DNA of 64,000 nt from assembly GCF_025567465.1 (NCBI RefSeq), contig NZ_JAOQKI010000006.1, positions 62,001 to 126,000 on the forward strand, given 5' to 3'. The position numbers were made by a program, and so were the translations under genes. The number at the start of each line of letters is the position of its first letter. Position 1 is the first letter of the stretch. Source of the DNA: Roseburia_C amylophila. Lineage in GTDB: Bacteria; Bacillota; Clostridia; Lachnospirales; Lachnospiraceae. Shown here one piece after another: positions 44,837-53,847 of this stretch. Below the pieces are notes generated by a model that was not told the DNA's origin, did not search any database, and was given only the letters and a program-made list of their open reading frames with translations.

Positions 44837-45456
44837 TATTTCACACCTCCCTGTAATGACGCAAAGTTCTTAAGTATCTTCAGTCCAACGGAGCTGCTCT
44901 TCTCCGGGTGGAACTGGCAGGCAAAGATGTTGTCCTGCTCCACAGATGCATGAATAGTGACTCCATATTCCGTAGTTGCTTTTACAATTTCTTCATGCTT
45001 TGCCTGTAAATAATAAGAATGCACGAAATATACATAGGCATCCATCGGCACATTCTGAAACAGTCTTCCATTATTCTGTAAATGCAGGGAATTCCAACCG
45101 ATATGCGGAATTTTCAGCCCATAAGTATCCGGGATTCGCACAATTTTTCCCTCTAAAAGCCCAAGTCCCTCTACTCCTTCTGACTCTTCGCTTCCTTCAA
45201 ACATTAACTGAAGTCCGAGGCAGATTCCAAGGAATGGCACTTTTCTTTCACAGACTTCATGGATGACCTTGTCCAGTTCATAGCGTTTCAGATTATCCAT
45301 TGCCACACCAAAAGAACCAACGCCCGGTAAAATCACCTTATCTGCCTGTTCAATGGTATGAAAATCTCTTGTAATTACGCTTTCCTCACCCAGATATGCT
45401 AATGCTTTTTCCACACTCTTTAAGTTTCCTGCATCATAGTCAATAATTGCTATCAT
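44836..45456 (-). CDS. hisH: Imidazole glycerol phosphate synthase glutaminase subunit
   Basis: 206-residue class I glutamine amidotransferase: MIAIIDYDAGNLKSVEKAL, LPGVGSFGVAMDNL, nucleophile Cys in LGICLGLQLMFEGSEES, and the His/Glu pair in FHPEKSS. Supplies ammonia to HisF, encoded next. Starts 9 bases after the large acidic protein, with AGGAG upstream. Confidence 0.98.
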   Translation of the reverse strand: MIAIIDYDAGNLKSVEKALAYLGEESVITRDFHTIEQADKVILPGVGSFGVAMDNLKRYELDKVIHEVCERKVPFLGICLGLQLMFEGSEESEGVEGLGLLEGKIVRIPDTYGLKIPHIGWNSLHLQNNGRLFQNVPMDAYVYFVHSYYLQAKHEEIVKATTEYGVTIHASVEQDNIFACQFHPEKSSSVGLKILKNFASLQGGVK

Positions 45457-45465
45457 AATGTTCTC

Positions 45466-47037
45466 CTATTCCAGTCCTGCTGCTGCAAGTATCCCCTGAA
45501 TTGCCTTTGTATAATCTGTTCTCTTTGTCATCGCATGCAATTCTGCTGCCTTTTCCTCCGATACACCAAAATGGTCTGATAACTGCTGCAAAATCTGATT
45601 CTTCAGTCCTGCCATTTCGTCTGTTATCTCATATTCCTGAGCCAGGTCTGCGCCATCTACGCATCTGCCATATCCACGAATCAGTGCGTCTAAAGCCATC
45701 TCGTTTTCATTGATTCCGCTTAAGCTCTCATAAGACTGATATTCTCTCTGTATGGAAGCCAGCACCTGTGCCTTCTTATAGAAATTCTCGTCTTTTCCCT
45801 TTACAGAAGAACCAGCTATGGTCTGGAATGCTGTTACATAGGAGCCGCTTGCAAAATCATCCTTTGCCTGCTGCATGTCCTGTCCATACTGCAAATTGGA
45901 GCTTCCCAGCAAAATCAAAATAAGAATGGAAAGTGCCATAATAAAAATCAGAATAACCGGCTTCTTTGGAAGAGGCGGCGTACGGTCTATTTCTTTTGGA
46001 GGCTTCTCTTTCTTTACCTTTGGTGCCTTCTCCTTCTTCGCCTTTTCCTTCTTTTCTTTTTTCTCTTTCTTGCCCTTCTTACCGGCTCCCTCGTCTGCAT
46101 CCATCTCTTTTAAGATTTCTCTATTTTCGAATGAAATGCTGCCAAGGCTGTCATCTTCTGCAATCTTTGTATCATCCTCTTCTTCATCCGGTCCAAATAA
46201 AGCGGACATAATTTTACTGAAGAATCCCTGTTTTTTTCTCTTTTCCTTTGCTTCCTTTAAATCCTTTAATTCTTCGATACTTCCAAGGCGTTCAAATTCA
46301 TCCTGGACCTCACTGTCCTCATCTTCTGAATGCTCTAATTCTTCTCCATTTTCATCTGCTTTCAGCAAATCGCCGATATCGGATAAGTCAGCATCTCCGG
46401 ATAACATATCCATAAGATTAATGGCATCATCATCTTCTGAAAGAAGCGGTTCCTCTTCCTCAGATTCTGTCTTTGATGCTTCCGGTATCTCCGCCGCCGA
46501 ATCTTCATCCAGCGTATCAAAGAAGCCCAGCGTCTCTTCTTCCCCGGAAGCATCATCTTCCGGTGTTTTCGACGTATCCGGGTGTTCTTCCTCTCCGGAA
46601 TCTCCAACCTTCTTCCGGACCGCATCCATGATATCATTCACATCTTCCATCATATCTGATGCTGCAGACCCATCTGTTGCCATATCTGTGGTTCCTGATG
46701 AGATTGACTCCGAAGCTTTCTCGACATCGGATGTCTTGTCTTCATTGACATCAATATCTGCCTGATTTGATGCCTCTTCGTCTAATTCCATTTCGAATTC
46801 CTGCAGGAAATCATCTGCTGCTCCTGTTGCCAGCTCCTGTTCAAATTCACGCTGGAATCCTGTGCCGGAGTAGTCCTCGTGCTTCTTTTCCACCGGCTTT
46901 TTCTCCCGTTCTCTTGGCTTTGCAGCTTCTTCATTCATTGATTGAATCAGATTCTCGATATCCTTCTTATTATTTCTTCTGTTAGCATCTGAAACTGAAT
47001 TCAGCAAATCGTCCAGATAATCTTCACTCTTACTCAA
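45466..47037 (-). CDS. Large acidic membrane-anchored protein, unknown function
   Basis: 523 residues beginning with TTG (GGAGGT 6 bases upstream). The first ~330 residues are disordered and very acidic (Asp/Glu/Ser runs), then a Lys-rich stretch (GKKGKKEKKEKKEKAKK), one membrane helix at about 361-379 (VILIFIMALSILILILL) and a ~140-residue helical C-terminal part. So cytoplasmic acidic tail, basic patch at the membrane, extracytoplasmic domain. No family recognised. It shares an operon with hisH, hisF and ung but nothing suggests a histidine role. Confidence 0.75.
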   Translation of the reverse strand: MSKSEDYLDDLLNSVSDANRRNNKKDIENLIQSMNEEAAKPREREKKPVEKKHEDYSGTGFQREFEQELATGAADDFLQEFEMELDEEASNQADIDVNEDKTSDVEKASESISSGTTDMATDGSAASDMMEDVNDIMDAVRKKVGDSGEEEHPDTSKTPEDDASGEEETLGFFDTLDEDSAAEIPEASKTESEEEEPLLSEDDDAINLMDMLSGDADLSDIGDLLKADENGEELEHSEDEDSEVQDEFERLGSIEELKDLKEAKEKRKKQGFFSKIMSALFGPDEEEDDTKIAEDDSLGSISFENREILKEMDADEGAGKKGKKEKKEKKEKAKKEKAPKVKKEKPPKEIDRTPPLPKKPVILIFIMALSILILILLGSSNLQYGQDMQQAKDDFASGSYVTAFQTIAGSSVKGKDENFYKKAQVLASIQREYQSYESLSGINENEMALDALIRGYGRCVDGADLAQEYEITDEMAGLKNQILQQLSDHFGVSEEKAAELHAMTKRTDYTKAIQGILAAAGLE

Positions 47038-47065
47038 ATTTATACCTCCATGTATCCAAGTTGCC

Positions 47066-47094
47066 TGTATATCTGCTTACAGGGTCTGCCACAA
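47066..47094 (-). promoter_or_regulatory. Promoter of the acidic protein-hisH-hisF-ung operon
   Basis: Minus-strand TTGTGG, 17 bases, TATACA. Confidence 0.6.
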
Positions 47095-47126
47095 CATCTC
47101 CCAGCAGATGCCGGACAGCGTAAAGG

Positions 47127-47157
47127 AAAGGGATGTGATGTAACATCACACCCCTTT
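47127..47157 (-). terminator. Terminator hairpin after cheV
   Basis: AAAGGGGTGTGATG and CATCACATCCCTTT pair over TTA, one bulge. Ends in CCCTTTCC, so the T tract is short. Confidence 0.7.
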
Positions 47158-47172
47158 GTCTGCGTTCTTTCC

Positions 47173-48078
47173 TTACTTTCCAGTCTGGTCAATCAGTCTG
47201 TCGATAGCCTGTACCAGACTTCCAATCTCCGGTTTAGTCAATTGGGCGTCTGCTCCGAGTGATTCACCTTTTCTTCTCATTTCATCATTTACCAGGGAAG
47301 AGAAAATGATTACCGGAATATCATGCATGTTATCGTTCTCTTTTACCAGTTTTGTTAACCGGTGTCCGTCCATCAATGGCATCTCGATATCTGTAATAAT
47401 ACAATGTACTTTATCTTTTACATTGCCGGCTTTCTCATAAGCACAAAGCTTGTCCCATGCTTCCTGTCCGTTCGTATTGACATTCAGGTTGGTATAACCT
47501 GCTTTCTTCAGACAATCTGTAATCAATTTACTTAATAATGGGGAATCCTCTGCGATCATAATCGGGGAATCATTACGGTTACGATTTTCCAGATGCTCTA
47601 CATCAGATACCTTAAGTCCTGTTTCCGGGCTGATATCAGAAATAATTTTTTCAAAGTCAAGAATAACAATCAACTGTCCATCCAGTTTAATGACTCCGGT
47701 TGATACACCCTTGTCCTGGACATTAATTGTTGCATCCGGTTTGATAATCTCTGACCAGGAGACACGATGAATTCCAATAACCTGATCTACATGGAATGCA
47801 ATATTTAATTTATTAAAGTTTGTGATAATAAACAAACCTTTTCCTTCTTCATCCTGCATACCAAGGCATCTTCTCAGGCTGATTACCGTCAGCATGGTAT
47901 CTCGTGGCATAAAGATTCCTTCCACACTCGGATGTGCATTTGGTACCGGGGTTACCGGCTGATAGGATAAAATCTCACGAATCTTCGCTACGTTAATTCC
48001 GTAATGATTATCCCCTAAAGTAAACTCCAGCACTTCCAGTTCGTTCGTACCATTTTCTAACAGAATATTTGTCTCCAT
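47173..48078 (-). CDS. cheV: Chemotaxis adaptor CheV (CheW plus receiver)
   Basis: 301 residues. Residues ~1-155 form a CheW-like domain (LEFTLGDNHYGINVAKIREIL, IISLRRCL-type segment) and ~165-300 a receiver domain with EDSPLLSKLI and phosphoacceptor Asp in CIITDIEMPLMDGHRL, then Lys in TKPEIGSLV. CheV couples receptors to CheA and tunes adaptation. Apart from the small receptor-like protein at 9608 and the FliK/FlhB/FliD-like orphans, no other chemotaxis gene is seen. Confidence 0.95.
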   Translation of the reverse strand: METNILLENGTNELEVLEFTLGDNHYGINVAKIREILSYQPVTPVPNAHPSVEGIFMPRDTMLTVISLRRCLGMQDEEGKGLFIITNFNKLNIAFHVDQVIGIHRVSWSEIIKPDATINVQDKGVSTGVIKLDGQLIVILDFEKIISDISPETGLKVSDVEHLENRNRNDSPIMIAEDSPLLSKLITDCLKKAGYTNLNVNTNGQEAWDKLCAYEKAGNVKDKVHCIITDIEMPLMDGHRLTKLVKENDNMHDIPVIIFSSLVNDEMRRKGESLGADAQLTKPEIGSLVQAIDRLIDQTGK

Positions 48079-48124
48079 TTATGTTTTCCTCCCAAGGTCA
48101 TTTCTTAGAATATTTCTATTTCGA

Positions 48125-48130
48125 ATTATA
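48125..48130 (-). promoter_or_regulatory. -10 box of cheV
   Basis: Minus-strand TATAAT about 45 bases before the start. The -35 region is poor, so another sigma factor or an activator may contribute. Confidence 0.45.
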
Positions 48131-48189
48131 ACATAATATCACATAAAAATGCACCGTTTTTTTACAATTCTCTAGATATTTTTACCATT

Positions 48190-48903
48190 TTATAGATTAC
48201 AGGTCTTATGTACCGTGTTTTCGACTACTTCCAGAGAGATTTTACTCAAATCTTCCGGTGTACTTTCCGGCACCTCAAAGAGTAAAACCGTATCTGTACC
48301 ACTTCCTGCTTCAATAGTTCCCTGATATGTTCCAAAGTCATTTAACAGAATTGTGACCTGTGCAACAGCTTCCACGCTGTCATTTAACGTCACGCGGAAT
48401 GACACCTTGCGGCTTAACATATCACAAGCTACTGCTTCCGTTCCAGCATTCTCTAAATGAAAATGTAAAACCAGGTATTTATTTCCGGCATCCGGCTCTA
48501 CCATATAGGATGAATTCTGCTGATAAACTGTTGCAAATTCCGCACCGGTGTACTGCGTATCAATACCCGGTATTGCTACTGCATCGTTTAAGGACACACT
48601 GTTGTCCGATGCCGCATTCTCCGGAGTTCCTGTTGCATCTCCACCTTCTGATGACATCTGCTCAGTGGAATCCGGCTGTTCCACAGCCTCGGTATCTGCA
48701 GTCTCTGTTGTCTCTTCACTCTTCGATAGTCTTACAATTCCATCCTGCTGCTTTATATTATACTTTGATACTACATGTGCTGCATAATCTACAATTGTCT
48801 GTTCTTCCTGCTCCGTTAATTCAATCGGCTGCTCTCCGCATCCACCTAATAATAACGCAGCCAACAGCACACATGCCGTTGTTTTTATCTTTCTGTCCCT
48901 CAT
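48190..48903 (-). CDS. Lipoprotein with DUF4352-like domain
   Basis: 237 residues. Signal peptide and lipobox LLGGC (Cys about 22), an acidic Ser/Thr/Glu linker (~60-105), and a C-terminal beta domain (YLVLHFHLENAGTEAVACDML, VSFRVTLNDSVEA, VLLFEVPESTPED) like DUF4352 or 'telomere-type' immunoglobulin-like folds that bind surface ligands. The ATG at 48903 has AAGGAG 5 bases upstream. Follows the histidine kinase by ~50 bases and may be its regulated or sensing partner. Confidence 0.7.
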   Translation of the reverse strand: MRDRKIKTTACVLLAALLLGGCGEQPIELTEQEEQTIVDYAAHVVSKYNIKQQDGIVRLSKSEETTETADTEAVEQPDSTEQMSSEGGDATGTPENAASDNSVSLNDAVAIPGIDTQYTGAEFATVYQQNSSYMVEPDAGNKYLVLHFHLENAGTEAVACDMLSRKVSFRVTLNDSVEAVAQVTILLNDFGTYQGTIEAGSGTDTVLLFEVPESTPEDLSKISLEVVENTVHKTCNL

Positions 48904-48954
48904 AGGCACTCCTTAACTTATCAATCTATTCCTATGTTAGCATTTTTCCGGCTT

Positions 48955-50493
48955 TCAGGCAATAGTTATTTCACATTCTTCCTCGTTATCATCGCGATTG
49001 CTGGTGTCTAATTCTATCCAGAATTCCACACCATCCTCATGGTTAATGACTCCGCACTGCTGATGCATGGAATCCATAATTGCTTTTACAATGGACAGAC
49101 CAATTCCGCTGCCTCCATAAGCTCTGGTTCTTGCTTTATCTACCTTATAGAATTTAATCCAGATATTATCAATGTCTTCTTCCGGAATCGGCTTTCCTGT
49201 ATTAAACACGCTGACTCTTACTACATCCTGCTTACATTTATAAGAAATTTTAATCCGGTTTTCACCTTCCAAATGGTTGATTGCATTGCTCAGATAATTG
49301 GTTATAACTTCTTCTATCTTAAATTCATCCGCCCATACAAAAAGCGGCTGCTCGTCAAATTCCAGAATAGCTTCCTTCTGTTCTAAGATAATGGCATTAC
49401 TGGCAGTTACTCCACGTATCAGTTCGGTGATATCAAACCGTTCCATCACAATAGCATCATTCCCAAATTCCAGCTGATTCAAAGTAAGAAGTTTCTTTAC
49501 CATGCGGTTCATCTTCTCTGCTTCATCTGTAATGACCTCACAATAGAAATTTCTGCTCTCCGGATCGTCCTGCACACATTCCTGTAAGCCTTCTGCATAA
49601 CCCTGAATCAGTGCCAGCGGTGTCTTTAACTCATGGGAAACATTTGACAGGAAATCTTTTCTCATCTCGTCAATCTGTTCCTTCTTTTCGATATCTATCT
49701 TCAATTCATTATTAGCACTCTTTAATTCCGATATGGTCCGCTCTAAGATTTCCGATAGCTGGTTCATATGCTCGCCCAACTGTTCAATCTCATTATCTCC
49801 CTTGACCTCATACTTCGCATCAAAGTCGAATTCTGCCATTTTCTTGGATATATCTGTAAGCTGCAGAATTGGGTTAGTAATACGACGTGTAACAAAAAAA
49901 ATGATAATACCACTCACTATTACCGCAACAACTCCTACATCCATCAGCAGACGATTAGACACCTGCGCACTTTCCTTGATACTTTCCAATGGAGTTCTCG
50001 CCAGCAAAAGATTACCATCTGCCAGGGTTCCCCAGAGAATCAGATAATCCGATTCCAGCCTGGTATCCTCTTTTTCTCCCATGACATAATTGTCGTTTGC
50101 TTTCAGTACTTTCATATTAAGATGCATATCATCATTCTGCACACTTGCCATGATAATTTCCATAAACTGCATCCTGAGATTTTCCACACCATTGGTAGAA
50201 GAACGCACTACTGTACCATCAGATGTAATGATTAAAATCGTCAGGTTACCATTGGAACAGATTTTTTCAAAATCTATATCATAATCTGATGTATTTAAGA
50301 TTCCCTGTTCACTGGCCGCATTAATCTGCTGAAACCCATTTTCCAGCACTTCCTGTTTATAGCGGGTATAATAGCCTTCCAGCAGGGTAACATTAAGAAG
50401 CCAGCACAGTAATACCGTGCCGGCCACTAATCCAACGATAGTCAATGTAATCTGCGTTGTAATGGAATGCTGCTTTTTCTTATTCTTTGCCAT
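48955..50493 (-). CDS. Sensor histidine kinase
   Basis: 512 residues. Two membrane helices (ITLTIVGLVAGTVLLCWLLNV; VGVVAVIVSGIIIFFVT) bracket an extracytoplasmic sensor of ~130 residues; then HAMP (ITNPILQLTDISKKMAEF), HisKA with FLSNVSHELKTPLALIQGYAEGL, and an ATPase domain with NYLSNAINH, GSGIGLSIVKAIM. Works with the OmpR-type regulator encoded 22 bases upstream. The ligand is not known. Confidence 0.95.
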   Translation of the reverse strand: MAKNKKKQHSITTQITLTIVGLVAGTVLLCWLLNVTLLEGYYTRYKQEVLENGFQQINAASEQGILNTSDYDIDFEKICSNGNLTILIITSDGTVVRSSTNGVENLRMQFMEIIMASVQNDDMHLNMKVLKANDNYVMGEKEDTRLESDYLILWGTLADGNLLLARTPLESIKESAQVSNRLLMDVGVVAVIVSGIIIFFVTRRITNPILQLTDISKKMAEFDFDAKYEVKGDNEIEQLGEHMNQLSEILERTISELKSANNELKIDIEKKEQIDEMRKDFLSNVSHELKTPLALIQGYAEGLQECVQDDPESRNFYCEVITDEAEKMNRMVKKLLTLNQLEFGNDAIVMERFDITELIRGVTASNAIILEQKEAILEFDEQPLFVWADEFKIEEVITNYLSNAINHLEGENRIKISYKCKQDVVRVSVFNTGKPIPEEDIDNIWIKFYKVDKARTRAYGGSGIGLSIVKAIMDSMHQQCGVINHEDGVEFWIELDTSNRDDNEEECEITIA

Positions 50494-50515
50494 ATATCTT
50501 CCACCTTATCACATT

Positions 50516-51202
50516 CTATTGCGGTGCATCAATGTCCAGCTTATAGCCCATACCCCAGATTGTCTTGATATAATCCCCTTTTTCGCCCATCTTGCTACGC
50601 AGCTTTTTCACATGGGTATCGATGGTTCTGGCATCACCGAAATAATCATAATTCCATACATGATTCAGAATTTTCTCACGGGATAAAGCAATTCCCTTAT
50701 TCTCCATGAAATATGCCAGAAGCTCAAATTCTTTATAGCTCAAATCAATATTTTTGCCGTCAATTGTTACCATGTGGGCAGCCTTGTCCATTACAATGCC
50801 ACCTACTTCCAGCACATCATCTTCCGTATAATTGCCGGTTCTCCGCAAAATTGCCTCTACCCTTGCCACCAGGATCTTCGGGCTGAATGGTTTACTGATA
50901 TATTCATCCACACCAAGTTCAAATCCCAAAAGCTCATCACTTTCTTCACTCTTGGCTGTCAGCATGATAATCGGTGTCTTGGAACTTTCCCTGATTTCCC
51001 GGCATACATCCCAGCCGTTCATCTTCGGCATCATAACATCCAGAATAATCAATGCAATATCTTTATTTTTATAAAATACGTCTAAGGCTTCTTCTCCGTC
51101 TCCTGCCTCTAACACTTCAAAGTTCTGTTTTACCAGGAAATCCCTCACCAGCTTACGCATACGGCTTTCATCGTCTACCACCAGAATTTTACGTTTTTCC
51201 AT
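50516..51202 (-). CDS. OmpR/PhoB-family response regulator
   Basis: 228 residues. Receiver (VVDDESRMRKLVRDFL, phosphoacceptor Asp in ALIILDVMMPKMNGWDVC, Lys in YISKPFSPKILVARV) and winged-helix DNA-binding domain (LSYKEFELLAYFMENKG, then HVWNYDYFGDARTIDTHVKKL). First gene of the regulator-kinase-lipoprotein set. Closest in style to the cell-envelope regulators such as PhoP/YycF/ResD. Confidence 0.96.
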   Translation of the reverse strand: MEKRKILVVDDESRMRKLVRDFLVKQNFEVLEAGDGEEALDVFYKNKDIALIILDVMMPKMNGWDVCREIRESSKTPIIMLTAKSEESDELLGFELGVDEYISKPFSPKILVARVEAILRRTGNYTEDDVLEVGGIVMDKAAHMVTIDGKNIDLSYKEFELLAYFMENKGIALSREKILNHVWNYDYFGDARTIDTHVKKLRSKMGEKGDYIKTIWGMGYKLDIDAPQ

Positions 51203-51223
51203 ATTTGCTTCCCTCTTCTTTTT

Positions 51224-51251
51224 TCTATAGTTTAACGGATAAATATGTCAA
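51224..51251 (-). promoter_or_regulatory. Promoter of the two-component operon
   Basis: Minus-strand TTGACA, 16 bases, TATAGA. Confidence 0.7.
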
Positions 51252-51270
51252 ATTTGTGTTCTTCTGCGAT

Positions 51271-51858
51271 TTAATTCTGTTTTTCCAAAGCATCCAGTGC
51301 CGCTTCTCTTTCATCCAGTTCCTGTTCCCACTCTTCATATTTATTAATGATTTTCGTCTCATAATTTAAGATTGTGGTACTGCCACTGGTAAGGCTGATG
51401 GCAAACATGGCAATAACAATGATAATCAGCACAATATTCACAGAAAGTAAGATGCGGCAGCGCTTCTGTAATTTCGTTTCCTGTTGTTCCTCTGAATTTT
51501 TATCAGCATTTTCGTTTGGGTGCTCACCAGATTTTTCTTTGCCAGCTACATGGTCAAGGTCTAAGCCCATATCTTTCACCGGAATACCTGGTATTTCGGA
51601 TGCATCCACCCCGGGCAGCCCTTTCAGATAATCCTGCAATTCTTTTAGATAGGCATATCCTATCGGTGTATGGAACAATTCCTGAGCCATGATTCTCTGG
51701 TAGATTTCCTGTACCATCTGTGGATTATCCATATTCATATTATCATGTATGTACTGGATTCCTTCCACTTCCTTTTTTGCCAATTTTGCCTGATCTTCAT
51801 TTTCAAATACGAATCCACTTACTTCCCAGACTTTGCCATCTAATTCTTTTTGTTCCAT
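51271..51858 (-). CDS. Hypothetical membrane protein
   Basis: 195 residues, not recognised. An N-terminal cytoplasmic part with helices (EDQAKLAKKEVEGIQYI, TPIGYAYLKELQDYLKGL), a Lys/Glu-rich linker, one membrane helix near residues 134-155 (ILLSVNIVLIIIVIAMFAISL) and a short coiled coil at the outer or inner end (YEEWEQELDEREAALDALE). 15 bases after the SseB-like gene and so in its operon. Confidence 0.7.
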   Translation of the reverse strand: MEQKELDGKVWEVSGFVFENEDQAKLAKKEVEGIQYIHDNMNMDNPQMVQEIYQRIMAQELFHTPIGYAYLKELQDYLKGLPGVDASEIPGIPVKDMGLDLDHVAGKEKSGEHPNENADKNSEEQQETKLQKRCRILLSVNIVLIIIVIAMFAISLTSGSTTILNYETKIINKYEEWEQELDEREAALDALEKQN

Positions 51859-51873
51859 ATTTCCTCCTGCAAT

Positions 51874-53199
51874 TTACAATCCCAGAAAAGTCTTTTTATA
51901 AAATGGTGCAACCTCACCAATCAGCTCCATTGCCTTTTCATCTGCTTCATGCATATCAAGACGCATATAGCCAAGGGACGGCTTTACAGCTTCAGCAATT
52001 CCTTCAAAGACGCTCTTTCTCTCACCCTTAAACTCTACAACCAGCAAATAACTAATGTCATCCTTACGTTCAATCTTCGTTACCAGATATGCTTTCTTGA
52101 TATTCTTCTGTTTCTTCATATATTCACTGAGTATCTGTTTCAGTTCATCCGCCTCCGCAATTGGCTCACCAACAAACACACCCGTTTTCTTTTCAACAAG
52201 ATTGCCAGATGCCATCTCAGCTTCCTGCCTCTTATAGCGTTTGAAATAACCTATAATAATTTTCTTCCGGTTCTCTTCTACCCGAAGTTCCATACTGCCC
52301 GGATTGATTACAAAATCTCGCTCTCCTGCAATCTTCATCAGCTGATCAAAACTGACTTTCTGTCCCTTCCATTCCTTTACATTATAAATCTTCTGGAAAC
52401 TCTGCCAGTCTGTATACACCGGCATCCACTGTGCTCCATTGCTATCCTGTAACAATGCAAACTGAAGGGCTGTTCCCTTTTTTCCGTCTGCATCCTTTTC
52501 TTCCTTCGGGTCCTCTACCACTTTTACCGGACATAAGAATTCCCCGCGGACTACCTCTTTTAACATACGGTCACATAAGAACTGCTCCGCACGTTTCCAC
52601 TGTTCATCTTTCTTTTCTTCAAATAAAATCTGTCTGTGTCTTGCCATTGCAAGAATCAGAGCCGGATTTACAACCGGAATCTGTGCTTTGGAAAGCTCGG
52701 AAAAATCCGGTGGTGGAAGCAAGTCATCTCTTTTTAATCTGCAGGAATAGCTTCCCACATCCAGTATCAGATCTTCCATACCCCACCAGTGGAGGTTTGC
52801 CCAGAAGAACATCTGCTTGTCTCCTCTGATTCCTTTTAATTCCAGTTCTACATTCTGCTCTTTATAATGTTCTATTGCCTTTTGGGCAAATTCTTTCGTT
52901 GAAAAGATTAATACACTTCCGTCCCCCATAACACGCGGGTAACCGGTATGCTTGTCCCATGCGCAGTAAAGCTCTTTGCATCCCTTTATTTTATCTGCCA
53001 GAATCTTGTTAAACACTTCTATCTTCTTTAAAAAGTTATCTGCCACAAAGGTTTTCTTCTTATGATGTACTTCTGCAGAACGAATCAGAAATTCCAGTTC
53101 CTCTAAAGTAAGCTTTGCAAGCTCCTGTTCATCCGGCATTTCATAATTCAAAAGATGGGTCTCTAATAATTCTTCTTTACGCTCTTTACTAATTTCCAT
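51874..53199 (-). CDS. SseB-like domain protein
   Basis: 441 residues. The middle and C-terminal parts resemble SseB ('enhanced serine sensitivity') domains: ALLQDSNGAQWMPVYTDWQSF is the N-domain motif, and KNIKKAYLVTKIERKDDISYL with LVVEFKGERKSVFEGIAEAV the C-domain. The N-terminal ~190 residues are less familiar (FSTKEFAQKAIEHYKEQN may be a divergent copy). SseB proteins are ubiquitous and poorly understood. ATG has AGGAG 6 bases upstream. Confidence 0.65.
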   Translation of the reverse strand: MEISKERKEELLETHLLNYEMPDEQELAKLTLEELEFLIRSAEVHHKKKTFVADNFLKKIEVFNKILADKIKGCKELYCAWDKHTGYPRVMGDGSVLIFSTKEFAQKAIEHYKEQNVELELKGIRGDKQMFFWANLHWWGMEDLILDVGSYSCRLKRDDLLPPPDFSELSKAQIPVVNPALILAMARHRQILFEEKKDEQWKRAEQFLCDRMLKEVVRGEFLCPVKVVEDPKEEKDADGKKGTALQFALLQDSNGAQWMPVYTDWQSFQKIYNVKEWKGQKVSFDQLMKIAGERDFVINPGSMELRVEENRKKIIIGYFKRYKRQEAEMASGNLVEKKTGVFVGEPIAEADELKQILSEYMKKQKNIKKAYLVTKIERKDDISYLLVVEFKGERKSVFEGIAEAVKPSLGYMRLDMHEADEKAMELIGEVAPFYKKTFLGL

Positions 53200-53242
53200 G
53201 TTCTTCTCCTATATCTTTCCTTAAAACAATCACGTTATTTCT

Positions 53243-53271
53243 ATTTTAATATAAAAATGCTATAAAGTAAA
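53243..53271 (-). promoter_or_regulatory. Candidate promoter of the SseB-like operon
   Basis: Minus-strand TTTACT, 17 bases, TAAAAT. It overlaps the nrdG terminator. Confidence 0.45.
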
Positions 53272-53300
53272 ATAGAATCCTTCCGGATTCTACTTTATCT
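53262..53300 (-). terminator. Intrinsic terminator after nrdG
   Basis: AAAGTAGAATCC and GGATTCTATTTTACTTT pair over GGAA; the 3' arm is T-rich. Confidence 0.85.
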
Positions 53301-53310
53301 TTCACGCAGT

Positions 53311-53829
53311 TTACATCAGTTCTTCAATGACTCCTGTTTCATTGTATTTTCTGCAGTCAATGACACGCTGATTGGAAGAACCTTTGAATTTTAATGTAAT
53401 ATCATATAGCTCTGCCACATAAGGGCCATCCACCAGCACATCGATTAAGGATAATAATTCTTTCGTATCCTCGGTATATCTTCTTCCCTCCGGTACCAAA
53501 TCCTTATCCAGTACATATCCGGTATATGCCCATATGTCTTTTTCCGGATGTTCCGTCCGCACCCGCTTGATAAACGGAAGCAGTGCATGCTGGTTTTCCG
53601 GTTCAAAAGGGTCTCCTCCCAAAAGAGTCAGTCCCTTGATATAGGGAGATTCCAAAGATGCAAGAATTTCATCTTCTACTTCTTTTGTAAATTCCTCTCC
53701 ATTTTTAAAATCCCATGTTTCCGGCTGAAAACACTCTTTACAGTGGTTCCGGCAGCCGGATACAAACAGCACCGTTCTTACACCGGTGCCGTTCGCAATA
53801 TCATTATATTTAATCGCTGAATAATGCAT
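53311..53829 (-). CDS. nrdG: Anaerobic ribonucleotide reductase activase
   Basis: 172-residue radical SAM enzyme that installs the glycyl radical on NrdD. Cluster motif SGCRNHCKECFQPETWDF with CxxxCxxC, and the SAM-site GG-type LTLLGGDPFEPEN. Lies 18 bases after nrdD. Weak GTGAAAAG ribosome site. Confidence 0.97.
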   Translation of the reverse strand: MHYSAIKYNDIANGTGVRTVLFVSGCRNHCKECFQPETWDFKNGEEFTKEVEDEILASLESPYIKGLTLLGGDPFEPENQHALLPFIKRVRTEHPEKDIWAYTGYVLDKDLVPEGRRYTEDTKELLSLIDVLVDGPYVAELYDITLKFKGSSNQRVIDCRKYNETGVIEELM

Positions 53830-53847
53830 TTTCTTTTCACTTTCTTT

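Noticed and set aside
45875..46765. 296-codon plus-strand open frame rich in Ser
   Set aside because: Antisense image of the acidic Asp/Glu/Ser codons of the minus-strand gene; no ribosome site or family likeness.
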